DNA of 64,000 nucleotides from contig NZ_SRXX01000005.1 in NCBI RefSeq assembly GCF_004804315.1, positions 186,001 through 250,000 of the forward strand, read 5' to 3'. A program made the translations under genes and the position numbers. The DNA comes from Flagellimonas onchidii. GTDB taxonomy: Bacteria > Bacteroidota > Bacteroidia > Flavobacteriales > Flavobacteriaceae. Below, in pieces: positions 1-7,199 of the stretch. The first letter of the stretch is position 1, and each line of letters begins with the position of its first letter. Under the pieces are notes generated by a model, which was given only the letters and a program-made list of their open reading frames with translations, did no database searches and was not told where the DNA came from.

Positions 1-1533
1 TCCTTATCTGTTCTAGAGGACGTGGCCTTAATCAATCTAGAGGGTAGGGGACTGCTAGGAAAAGTGGGTATTGATGCCCGTATTTTTAAGGCACTCGGGC
101 AGAACAATATTAGTGTTGGTATTATTTCCCAAGGGTCTTCCGAAAGGGGAATAGGTCTAGTCGTGGATTCCAGAGAAGCGAAAAAGGCGAAAAAGGTACT
201 CGATTTGGAATTTGAGACCGATTATACTGCTCAAGATGTAAATCAAATTACCGTTGTAGAAGATGTTTCTGTGATTTCTATTGTAGGACTGGATTTAAGT
301 ACATTCCACGAACCTTTCAATGCGTTGGTGAAAAACCAGGTGGTTCCTTTGCTTTTTAATAATACGGTAAGTGGCAAAAATGTGAGTTTGGTATTGAAGA
401 AATCCGACTTGCATAAAGCCATCAATGTAGTTCATGGGCAAATTTTTGGAATTGCCAAAAAGGTAAATCTTGCCATTTTTGGACATGGAAATGTGGGGGG
501 AACTCTTATCGATCAAATACTGGATTCTAAAGAAAGTATTGAAAAAAGAAAAGATATTGATCTTCGAATTTTTGCGGTGTCCAATTCCAAAAAGGTGCTA
601 TTGAATGCAGAAGGTGTCTCCAAAAACTGGGAAAAGGATTTGGATAAAAAAGGAATTTCGTATCAAATCCCAGATATCATCGAATTTGCAAAAACCAATC
701 ATTTGGAAAACTTAATTGTTGTGGACAACACTGCAAGTGAAGCGTTTGTGGCCAGCTATGAGCAGTTTATTGCTAACGGGTTTGATTTGGTCTCTTCCAA
801 TAAAATAGCAAACACTTTGGGGTTTGATTATTACAAATCCATCCGACAACATTTGGAGAAAAATCAAAAACAATACCTCTACGAAACGAATGTAGGAGCT
901 GGACTTCCGCTTATCGACACGATAAAACTATTGCATCTATCAGGGGAAAACATCACAAGAATTAAAGGAGTGTTTTCCGGTTCTTTAAGTTATATTTTCA
1001 ATACATTCTCCGAAAATGAAGTTTCATTTTCAAGTATTGTGAAAGAAGCTATGGAAAAAGGGTTTACCGAACCAGACCCCCGCGAGGATCTTTCCGGTAA
1101 TGATGTGGGACGAAAACTGTTGATTTTGGCCCGAGAACTTGATTTGCACAACGAGTTTGATGATATCCAGATTGAGAATTTGATTCCAAAGGAATTACAA
1201 CCTTTAAGTTTTAATGAATTTAACGGACAAATCGAGGTTATGGATGAGGTATATGGAGAGGTAAAGAAATCTCAGCAAGAAGGCTATGTATTGCGATATA
1301 TTGGCGATTTACATGGTGACTTGCAACAGGATAAAGGTATATTGGATGTGAAACTAGTTTCTGTACCCAAAGAAAGTGCTTTGGGGCAAGTGAGTGGTTC
1401 AGATTCTATTATTGAAATTTATACAGAATCATATGGCGAAAATCCTTTGGTGATTCAAGGAGCTGGGGCAGGAGCCGCGGTTACCGCAAGAGGGGTTTTT
1501 GGTGATATTTTAAGGATAGCAGAAAAAATATGA
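1..1533 (+). CDS. thrA: Aspartokinase/homoserine dehydrogenase (ThrA type), C-terminal part, cut by window edge
   Basis: The reading frame is open from base 1 without a stop, so the gene begins outside the window; a GTG at 22 is internal rather than the start. The visible 510 residues begin in the ACT-type regulatory region (GRGLLGKVGIDARIFKAL, typical of the linker of fused aspartokinase-homoserine dehydrogenases). A Rossmann NAD(P) site follows (IFGHGNVGG, about residue 160), then the homoserine dehydrogenase catalytic domain (KGVFSGSLSYIFNTF; TEPDPREDLSGNDVGRK). It reduces aspartate semialdehyde to homoserine, the precursor of Met and Thr. It overlaps metZ by four bases, so the two are translationally coupled. 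Whether the missing part is an aspartokinase is inferred from the linker. Confidence 0.88.
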   Translation, partial: SLSVLEDVALINLEGRGLLGKVGIDARIFKALGQNNISVGIISQGSSERGIGLVVDSREAKKAKKVLDLEFETDYTAQDVNQITVVEDVSVISIVGLDLSTFHEPFNALVKNQVVPLLFNNTVSGKNVSLVLKKSDLHKAINVVHGQIFGIAKKVNLAIFGHGNVGGTLIDQILDSKESIEKRKDIDLRIFAVSNSKKVLLNAEGVSKNWEKDLDKKGISYQIPDIIEFAKTNHLENLIVVDNTASEAFVASYEQFIANGFDLVSSNKIANTLGFDYYKSIRQHLEKNQKQYLYETNVGAGLPLIDTIKLLHLSGENITRIKGVFSGSLSYIFNTFSENEVSFSSIVKEAMEKGFTEPDPREDLSGNDVGRKLLILARELDLHNEFDDIQIENLIPKELQPLSFNEFNGQIEVMDEVYGEVKKSQQEGYVLRYIGDLHGDLQQDKGILDVKLVSVPKESALGQVSGSDSIIEIYTESYGENPLVIQGAGAGAAVTARGVFGDILRIAEKI

Positions 1534-2699
1534 GCGAGAAAAAACAATTTGAAACAGAAGCAATTCGAACACAGATAGAGCGAACGCAGTTCTTGGAGCA
1601 TTCCAGCCCAATGTATTTGACCTCAAGTTTTGTTTTTGAGGACGCGGAAGATATGAGAGCTTCCTTTGCAGAGGAAAAGGATAGAAATATTTATTCACGA
1701 TATTCCAATCCAAACTCTTCAGAATTCATTAATAAGGTCTGTAAAATGGAAGGTGCAGAAAGTGGCTTTGCTTTTGCGTCTGGCATGGCGGCTGTTTATG
1801 GAACCTTTGCAGCCTTGTTGGAAAGTGGAGACCATATTGTTTCTTGTAGGAGCATTTTTGGTTCTACCCACACCTTGTTCACGCAGTTTTTTCCAAAATG
1901 GAATATTACGACCAGCTATTTTAATGTTAACGATGTGGATAAGGTTGAAAGTTTGATTACGAACAAGACCAAAATCATTTATGCAGAATCTCCCACTAAT
2001 CCTGGGGTGGATGTATTGGATTTGGAGGTTTTGGGGGATATTGCCAAAAAGCACAACCTCATTTTCATAATTGATAACTGCTTTGCGTCTCCTTATTTAC
2101 AGCAACCTATAAAGTTTGGTGCGCATTTGGTCATTCACTCCGGAACAAAGTTGATGGATGGTCAAGGAAGGGTTTTGGCAGGAATCACAGTCGGGAACGC
2201 TGATTTAGTTGATAAAATTTACCGATTTTCTAGGATTACAGGACCTGCTCTTTCTCCATTTAACGCATGGGTGTTGTCAAAGAGCTTGGAAACTTTGGCA
2301 CTTCGGGTGGATAGACATTGTGCGAATGCCTTACAGCTAGCAACGTTTTTGGAAAACCATCCCAAAATTGAATGGGTGAAATATCCATTTTTAAAGTCTC
2401 ACCCCAAATATGAAGTTGCCAAAAAACAGATGAAAGCTGGTGGTTGTGTGGTGGCTTTTGAAGTAAAGGGAGGTTTGGAAGCAGGAAGAAAGTTCTTTGA
2501 TTCGGTAAAAATGTTATCGCTTTCTGCCAATTTGGGAGATTCACGAAGCATTGTAACTCACCCAGCATCAACAACCCATAGCAAATTGACAACTGAGGAA
2601 CGAAAATCGGTTGGAATTTCTGATGGTACCGTACGAATTTCTGTTGGCTTAGAACATATTGACGATATTACAGCTGATATTAAGCAAGCACTGGGCTAG
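1530..2699 (+). CDS. metZ: O-succinyl/acetylhomoserine sulfhydrylase (Cys/Met PLP family)
   Basis: This 389-residue protein has the full length of the Cys/Met-metabolism PLP family. The Schiff-base lysine is K207 in HSGTKLMDGQGR, and the fold-type I landmarks SRYSNPN, FASGMAAVYG, YAESPTNPG and IIDNCFASP are in order. It adds sulfide to acylated homoserine to give homocysteine, the acceptor for the downstream MetH proteins. The ATG at 1530 overlaps the stop of the homoserine dehydrogenase gene (ATGA). The choice between acetyl- and succinyl-homoserine as substrate cannot be made from sequence; cystathionine gamma-synthase is a less likely alternative. No acyltransferase (metX/metA) is visible in the window. 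Confidence 0.85.
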   Translation: MSEKKQFETEAIRTQIERTQFLEHSSPMYLTSSFVFEDAEDMRASFAEEKDRNIYSRYSNPNSSEFINKVCKMEGAESGFAFASGMAAVYGTFAALLESGDHIVSCRSIFGSTHTLFTQFFPKWNITTSYFNVNDVDKVESLITNKTKIIYAESPTNPGVDVLDLEVLGDIAKKHNLIFIIDNCFASPYLQQPIKFGAHLVIHSGTKLMDGQGRVLAGITVGNADLVDKIYRFSRITGPALSPFNAWVLSKSLETLALRVDRHCANALQLATFLENHPKIEWVKYPFLKSHPKYEVAKKQMKAGGCVVAFEVKGGLEAGRKFFDSVKMLSLSANLGDSRSIVTHPASTTHSKLTTEERKSVGISDGTVRISVGLEHIDDITADIKQALG

Positions 2700-2708
2700 C
2701 GGAGTATT

Positions 2709-3290
2709 CTACTTCTTTTTGAATGTTGCGAAAAAAGTACCGGTCTCTCTTCCAAAAGATGACCCTGTTTTAGGCCAATCTTCGTTATAGTCCATTTTAA
2801 GTTCTAAGGTAGTTTCATTCAATTCTAGAATTTCCGCACCATAATCTACCCAAAGACTCCCTCTTTCATCATGATATAGGTATTTTTTTTCTTCCACTTT
2901 CCATCCGCTTCCTGGATTCAAAAAATCGAAGGCAAATGCCCACTGTTCAAGAAATTCGCCATCACTTAGTTCAATAACTCCGGTGGTTTCCGTAATGATT
3001 CTTTCATATAGAAATCCCTCACCTGTAATATCAAAGGCGTTTGGGTTTTCGGAGAAAGATAGTTCAACATCCAAGTCTCTCCCTTCCCCGTAAAACAACA
3101 TTTCAAAATAGTTGGAACTGGTAGCTAAAGCCGACCCAATCCTTCCATTTTCAGATGTAATTTCAACAAGTTGCCACTTTCCCAATAGAAGGGCAGATAT
3201 TTGATCAGATTCTCCTTCATCTACCTCATTTGTTTCACAAGAAAATAATAATAGGGCAATAACTAAAAATAGTGCGTGGATTGGTTTCAT
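2709..3290 (-). CDS. Predicted lipoprotein, lipocalin-like
   Basis: This protein has 193 residues. A hydrophobic signal ends in a lipobox (LLLFSC, Cys18), so it should be exported and lipid-anchored. The start of the mature part (LLLGKWQLVEI) resembles the opening strand of small lipocalin-like domains common in Flavobacteriia; the rest is beta-rich with scattered aromatic residues. It is convergent with metZ and ends nine bases after that gene. I recognise no specific function; the lipocalin comparison is an inference from the GKWQL motif. Confidence 0.7.
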   Translation of the reverse strand: MKPIHALFLVIALLLFSCETNEVDEGESDQISALLLGKWQLVEITSENGRIGSALATSSNYFEMLFYGEGRDLDVELSFSENPNAFDITGEGFLYERIITETTGVIELSDGEFLEQWAFAFDFLNPGSGWKVEEKKYLYHDERGSLWVDYGAEILELNETTLELKMDYNEDWPKTGSSFGRETGTFFATFKKK

Positions 3291-3373
3291 AAGAGGTTTT
3301 TGTTCTTAGCTTGTGTAAAAACGATCAAACACTTTTTATAGTATTGATGTTTTTTATTTTCTATATTCGTGAG

Positions 3374-3784
3374 ATGCTGTCCAAGAAGACCAAATATGGC
3401 TTAAAAGCCCTTACTTATCTAGCTTCGTTAGAAAGTCGTGAGCCCGTTCAAATTGCCGAAATCGCAAAGCACGAAAACATTTCCCAAAAGTTTTTGGAGA
3501 GTATTCTGCTTACCCTTCGGAGAAATGGTTTTTTAGGCTCAAAAAAGGGCAAAGGAGGCGGATATTATTTAATTAAGGAGCCCAAAGATATTTTAATGAC
3601 TGCGGTAATGCGGGTGTTGGAGGGGCCAATTGCCATGGTGCCCTGTGTTAGCCTTAATTTCTACGAAAAATGTGCCGACTGTCCGGACGAAAACAAATGT
3701 TCGGTAAATAAATTAATGCTTCAGGTTAGGGATAGTGCCCTCGAAGTCTATCGAAACAATACACTTGCCGATTTAATTTCCTAG
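3374..3784 (+). CDS. Rrf2-family transcriptional regulator with Fe-S-type cysteines
   Basis: This protein has 136 residues. The start is the ATG at 3374 (MLSKKTKYGLKALTYLA), which matches the family N-terminus; upstream in-frame codons encode an unlikely hydrophobic stretch. The N-terminal winged helix contains ISQKFLESILLTLRRNGFLGSKKG and GKGGGYYL, typical of Rrf2 proteins (IscR, CymR, NsrR). C91, C100, C103 and C109 lie where IscR carries its cluster ligands, so an iron-sulfur cofactor is plausible. It sits directly upstream of the sulfate-assimilation operon, in front of which two near-identical 22-bp elements occur; control of that operon by this protein is the simplest reading. CymR-like cysteine sensing is an alternative. 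Confidence 0.85.
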   Translation: MLSKKTKYGLKALTYLASLESREPVQIAEIAKHENISQKFLESILLTLRRNGFLGSKKGKGGGYYLIKEPKDILMTAVMRVLEGPIAMVPCVSLNFYEKCADCPDENKCSVNKLMLQVRDSALEVYRNNTLADLIS

Positions 3785-3854
3785 TCCGAATTCAATACCA
3801 AATCTGATTCTGGATCAATAAATCCATAAAATTCAACACGACATGCTTTAAAAT

Positions 3855-3876
3855 CTATAAAAACGATAGGGTAATA
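3855..3876 (+). promoter_or_regulatory. Distal copy of a 22-bp repeated element (candidate Rrf2 operator)
   Basis: This copy reads CTAT, seven bases, then ATAGGGTAATA, and matches the copy at 3935-3956 at 18 of 22 positions, including 12 consecutive bases GATAGGGTAATA (3865-3876). CTAT and ATAG form an inverted pair spaced by 7 bp. The copies are exactly 80 bp apart. Its place next to an Rrf2 gene and ahead of cys genes suggests an operator. Confidence 0.55.
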
Positions 3877-3920
3877 GTAATTTTATGCCGTTTTTAACGA
3901 TTCCAATAGAATAAAACACG

Positions 3921-3928
3921 TATGTTTG
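3921..3928 (+). promoter_or_regulatory. Promoter -7 element of the sulfate-assimilation operon
   Basis: TATGTTTG fits the Bacteroidota -7 consensus TAnnTTTG exactly. No clear TTG -33 element lies 17-23 bp upstream. Transcription would begin around 3933-3936, just at the proximal 22-bp element, so a protein bound there would block initiation. Confidence 0.45.
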
Positions 3929-3934
3929 TATTTC

Positions 3935-3956
3935 CTAGTAAATTGATAGGGTAATA
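3935..3956 (+). promoter_or_regulatory. Proximal copy of the 22-bp element, abutting the first cys-operon gene
   Basis: This copy reads CTAG, seven bases, then ATAGGGTAATA, with GATAGGGTAATA at 3945-3956 identical to the distal copy. It ends two bases before the ATG of the DUF2061 gene and begins at the predicted transcription start. CCTA (3934-3937) and TAGG (3947-3950) are inverted, as expected for a dimeric regulator. Confidence 0.55.
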
Positions 3957-3958
3957 TT

Positions 3959-4222
3959 ATGATAGCAGACCAATTAATTCTGAACACCAAAAAAGAGAAG
4001 ACATCTTTTAAGAAAGATAAAAATTCAGAGAGACCGATTCGAAGTATTGCAAAAGCTATAAGCTGGAGGGTTGTTGGAACCTTGGATACTTTGGTCATCT
4101 CTTATTTTTTTGTAGACGAGGTAATGGTTGCTGCTTCAATCGCTTCGGCTGATTTCATCACAAAAATGATACTCTATTTCTTCCACGAAAGAATTTGGAA
4201 CAAGATTGGCTGGGGCAAATAA
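3959..4222 (+). CDS. DUF2061 small membrane protein
   Basis: This protein has 87 residues. A Lys-rich cytoplasmic start is followed by the DUF2061 signature RSIAKAISWRVVGTLDTLVISYFF, a second hydrophobic helix and an ending HERIWNKIGWG. It is probably an inner-membrane protein with two helices. It is the first gene of the cys operon, 11 bases before cysH. The family often accompanies sulfate-assimilation genes in Bacteroidota; a role in sulfate entry is sometimes assumed, but nothing in the sequence shows it. Its ATG follows an exact TAnnTTTG promoter element and one copy of the 22-bp repeat. Confidence 0.88.
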   Translation: MIADQLILNTKKEKTSFKKDKNSERPIRSIAKAISWRVVGTLDTLVISYFFVDEVMVAASIASADFITKMILYFFHERIWNKIGWGK

Positions 4223-4233
4223 ATGATTGCATT

Positions 4234-4857
4234 ATGGCATTTTCTCAAGAAAACATAGAAAATTTAAATAGGCATTTTAAGGGAATAGATCCACAAGAAA
4301 TAATCTCTTGGGCTATTGCGAATGGTAACAAGCCTGTGGTAACCACAAACTTTCGTCCGTACGAAGTCGCTATTCTTCATGCAGTAACTGATGTGGATAA
4401 AGATATTCCTGTTATTTGGTGTGATACTGGGTATAACACCCCTAACACCTACAAGCATGCTGAGGAATTGATTTCTAGATTAGGATTGAATATCAAATTA
4501 TATGTACCGAAGCAAACAGCTTCACATCGCGATGCTGTTATGGGAATTCCACAAATTGATGACCCTTTGCACAAGGTTTTTACCGAGCAAGTAAAACTGG
4601 AACCTTTTAGAAGGGCTATGGAAGAGCATAAACCAGATGTTTGGTTTACTAATTTACGCCAAGGACAGACAGCGCATAGAGATTCTTTGGATGTGCTGAG
4701 TTTGAGCAAGGATGGAGTATTAAAGGTGAGCCCTTTTTACTACTGGGATGACACCCAATTGGATGGTTATTTAAGAGAAAGAAGTTTACCTAACGAACAT
4801 AAATATTTTGATCCAACAAAGGTTTTAGAAAATCGCGAGTGTGGATTGCATACCTAA
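4234..4857 (+). CDS. cysH: Phosphoadenylyl-sulfate reductase (thioredoxin-dependent)
   Basis: This protein has 207 residues, starting at the ATG at 4234 (MAFSQENIENLNRHF); an upstream in-frame ATG at 4195 lies inside the DUF2061 gene and is rejected. The PAPS-reductase fold shows in VIWCDTGYNTPNTYKHAEEL and the C-terminal catalytic ECGLHT. Only two cysteines are present and the paired CC...CxxC ligands of 4Fe-4S APS reductases are absent, which points to PAPS rather than APS as substrate. It reduces the activated sulfate to sulfite with thioredoxin. The APS kinase CysC needed to make PAPS is not in this window. It lies between DUF2061 and cysD on one strand. Confidence 0.9.
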   Translation: MAFSQENIENLNRHFKGIDPQEIISWAIANGNKPVVTTNFRPYEVAILHAVTDVDKDIPVIWCDTGYNTPNTYKHAEELISRLGLNIKLYVPKQTASHRDAVMGIPQIDDPLHKVFTEQVKLEPFRRAMEEHKPDVWFTNLRQGQTAHRDSLDVLSLSKDGVLKVSPFYYWDDTQLDGYLRERSLPNEHKYFDPTKVLENRECGLHT

Positions 4858-4873
4858 AATATAAAACAGAACT

Positions 4874-5821
4874 TTGAGCATACTTTTAGAAGAAATACAA
4901 AAACCAGAATTATTGGATTTGGAAAAAAGACCAAAGGCTAATGCACTAGAGCATGAGGCCATTTATATTATAAGAGAGGTTGCCGCGCAGTTTGAAAAAC
5001 CCGTATTGTTGTTTTCAGGAGGAAAGGATTCCATTACCCTGGTAAGATTGGCCCAAAAAGCGTTTTGGCCAGCAAAAATACCATTCCCTTTGATGCACAT
5101 TGATACAGGCCATAATTTTCCCGAAACTATTGAGTTCAGAGATAAACTAGTTGAGGAATTAGGTGTTGAGCTTATTGTAAGAAATGTCCAAGATTCCATA
5201 GATCAAGGTAAAGTAGTTGAGGAAACTGGAAAATATGCCAGTAGAAACATGTTACAGACCACTACTTTGTTGGATGCTATTGAAGAATTCAAGTTTGATG
5301 CTTGTATTGGAGGTGCTCGAAGAGATGAAGAAAAAGCTCGCGCCAAGGAGCGCATTTTTTCTGTTCGTGACGATTTTGGTCAATGGGACGAAAAAAACCA
5401 GCGCCCAGAGTTGTTCGATATGTTGAACGGGGAGATTGAAATGGGACAAAATGTTCGAGTTTTTCCAATCAGTAACTGGACAGAACTTGACGTTTGGAGC
5501 TATATTGAAAAAGAAAATATTGAGATTCCATCCATCTATTTTGCACACAAACGAAATACTTTCTTAAGAGATGGCTTGATTTGGTCCGCGGAGGATGAAG
5601 TAGTTTTCCGTGCTGATGACGAAGTTGTTGAGGAACGAATGGTTCGTTTTAGAACCGTAGGAGATATGAGCTGTACCGCAGCCGTAGCCTCATATGCTGA
5701 TACTATTGAGAAAGTAGTGGCTGAAATCAGGGAATCAAAAATTTCAGAACGTGGTGCACGAATCGACGATAAGCGTTCTGAAGCAGCAATGGAAAAACGT
5801 AAACAACAAGGATATTTCTAA
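4874..5821 (+). CDS. cysD: Sulfate adenylyltransferase subunit 2
   Basis: This 315-residue protein forms the small subunit of ATP sulfurylase, which makes APS from sulfate and ATP with GTP-driven CysN. The PP-loop motif FSGGKDSI lies at about residue 48, followed by MHIDTGHNFPETIEFRD, GGARRDEEKARAKER and the typical FPISNWTELDVWSYI. The C-terminus (RFRTVGDMSCTAAV, ERGARIDDKRSEAAMEKRKQQGYF) is canonical. Translation appears to start at TTG 4874, since no ATG or GTG is in frame before the conserved LEHEAIYIIRE block. It is 16 bases after cysH and is followed by a short palindrome before cysN. Confidence 0.95.
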   Translation: MSILLEEIQKPELLDLEKRPKANALEHEAIYIIREVAAQFEKPVLLFSGGKDSITLVRLAQKAFWPAKIPFPLMHIDTGHNFPETIEFRDKLVEELGVELIVRNVQDSIDQGKVVEETGKYASRNMLQTTTLLDAIEEFKFDACIGGARRDEEKARAKERIFSVRDDFGQWDEKNQRPELFDMLNGEIEMGQNVRVFPISNWTELDVWSYIEKENIEIPSIYFAHKRNTFLRDGLIWSAEDEVVFRADDEVVEERMVRFRTVGDMSCTAAVASYADTIEKVVAEIRESKISERGARIDDKRSEAAMEKRKQQGYF

Positions 5822-5832
5822 ATCAATTTGTC

Positions 5833-5852
5833 ATTCCCGCGAAGGCGGGAAT
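5833..5852 (+). repeat. Short palindromic intergenic element
   Basis: ATTCCCGC, loop GAAG, then GCGGGAAT form a perfect 8-bp stem between cysD and cysN. The wording TCATTCCCGCGAAGGCGGGA resembles dispersed palindromes common between flavobacterial genes. It lacks a T-tract, so it is not a full terminator; it may modulate mRNA processing within the operon. Only one copy is present in the window. Confidence 0.55.
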
Positions 5853-5876
5853 CCAAAAAGAACAAAATAAGAAACA

Positions 5877-7124
5877 TTGGAAGTACTAAAAATAGCAACG
5901 GCAGGTAGTGTGGATGACGGAAAAAGTACCTTGATTGGACGACTGTTGTATGATACCAAGTCATTGACAGACGATAAATTGGAGGCCATTGAGCGTACCA
6001 GTAAACAAAAAGGGTACGATTATCTCGATTTTTCTTTGGCAACTGATGGTTTGGTGGCAGAAAGAGAACAAGGAATCACTATTGATGTGGCTCACATTTA
6101 CTTTTCTACACCTAACAAAAGTTATATTATAGCTGATACTCCTGGGCACGTAGAGTATACCAGAAATATGGTGACGGGAGCGTCTACATCCCAAGCCGCA
6201 ATCATTCTGATTGATGCTAGAAAGGGAGTGATTGAACAAACAAATAGACACTTTTTTATCAATAACCTGTTGCGGGTCAAAGAAGTGATCGTAGCCGTCA
6301 ACAAAATGGATCTGGTCGAGTATTCTGAAGAAAAATACAATGCCATTAAAGCTGATTTTGAGCAATTGATGAGCAAGCGTGATTACGCAGATCAAAAAAT
6401 CACTTTTGTTCCAATTAGTGCATTAAAAGGAGATAACGTTGTAAAGAAATCCAACAATACCCCATGGTACGGTGGAGAAACCATATTGGAACACTTGGAA
6501 AGTTTGGATTTGGCCGCTGTATCTAACGTGGGAACACCAAGATTTCCGGTTCAATATGTGGTTCGACCCAAAACCGAGGAATTTCATGATTTCCGTGGAT
6601 TCGCTGGAAAAGTGTATGGTGGCGAACTGAATGTAGGGGATGAGGTTGTGGTATTGCCTTCGATGACTCGAAGTCGAATCAAGAACATTTATTTCTATGA
6701 TCAAGAATATGAGACTGCTCCTAGAAGGTCATCTGTTACCATTACATTAGAGGACGAAGTCAATGTGAGTAGGGGAGATATGTTGGTCAAAGCGGGGGAT
6801 TTACCCACTATAGATAAACAACTTACCGCAACGGTTTCTTGGATGGATTCCGACAATCTTGTCACTGGCGGAAAGTATTTGGTACAGCACGGAGTGAACA
6901 AAGTATTGGCCAAAGTGGAGGCCATAGAACATAAGATTAATCCCGATTATTCCGGGATTGAAGAGAACGTTTCAACCTTACAAATGAATGACATTGCCAA
7001 AGTAAGATTGAAATTGAATAAACCTATTTTTTACGATCGGTTCAAAGACCATCGTACAAACGGTTCCTTTATAATTATCGACAGTAGAACAAATACAACG
7101 GCAGGTGTTGGTTTCATAAACTAA
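5877..7124 (+). CDS. cysN: Sulfate adenylyltransferase subunit 1 (GTPase)
   Basis: This 415-residue translation-factor-type GTPase forms the large subunit of ATP sulfurylase. Motifs: G1 GSVDDGKSTLIGRLLYDT near residue 10, switch region REQGITIDVAHIYF, G3 DTPGHVEYTRNM, G4 NKMDLV, followed by EF-Tu-like beta-barrel domains (FRGFAGKVYGGELNVGDEV). It starts at TTG 5877, because MEVLKIATAGSVDD is the only frame-consistent N-terminus. No APS kinase (CysC) domain is fused at the C-terminus, which ends shortly after the barrel (TNTTAGVGFIN). It works with CysD immediately upstream. Confidence 0.95.
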   Translation: MEVLKIATAGSVDDGKSTLIGRLLYDTKSLTDDKLEAIERTSKQKGYDYLDFSLATDGLVAEREQGITIDVAHIYFSTPNKSYIIADTPGHVEYTRNMVTGASTSQAAIILIDARKGVIEQTNRHFFINNLLRVKEVIVAVNKMDLVEYSEEKYNAIKADFEQLMSKRDYADQKITFVPISALKGDNVVKKSNNTPWYGGETILEHLESLDLAAVSNVGTPRFPVQYVVRPKTEEFHDFRGFAGKVYGGELNVGDEVVVLPSMTRSRIKNIYFYDQEYETAPRRSSVTITLEDEVNVSRGDMLVKAGDLPTIDKQLTATVSWMDSDNLVTGGKYLVQHGVNKVLAKVEAIEHKINPDYSGIEENVSTLQMNDIAKVRLKLNKPIFYDRFKDHRTNGSFIIIDSRTNTTAGVGFIN

Positions 7125-7199
7125 ATGCGACCAACCAACGCCAAGTTGAATGACATAGTTTTGAATAAAACCTATTAACCAGATAGGAAAAATAGAAAA

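Noticed and set aside
5961..6395. Open frame of 144 codons on the minus strand across cysN
   Set aside because: It is antisense to a clearly coding GTPase gene, has no family features, and its length follows from codon bias of cysN.
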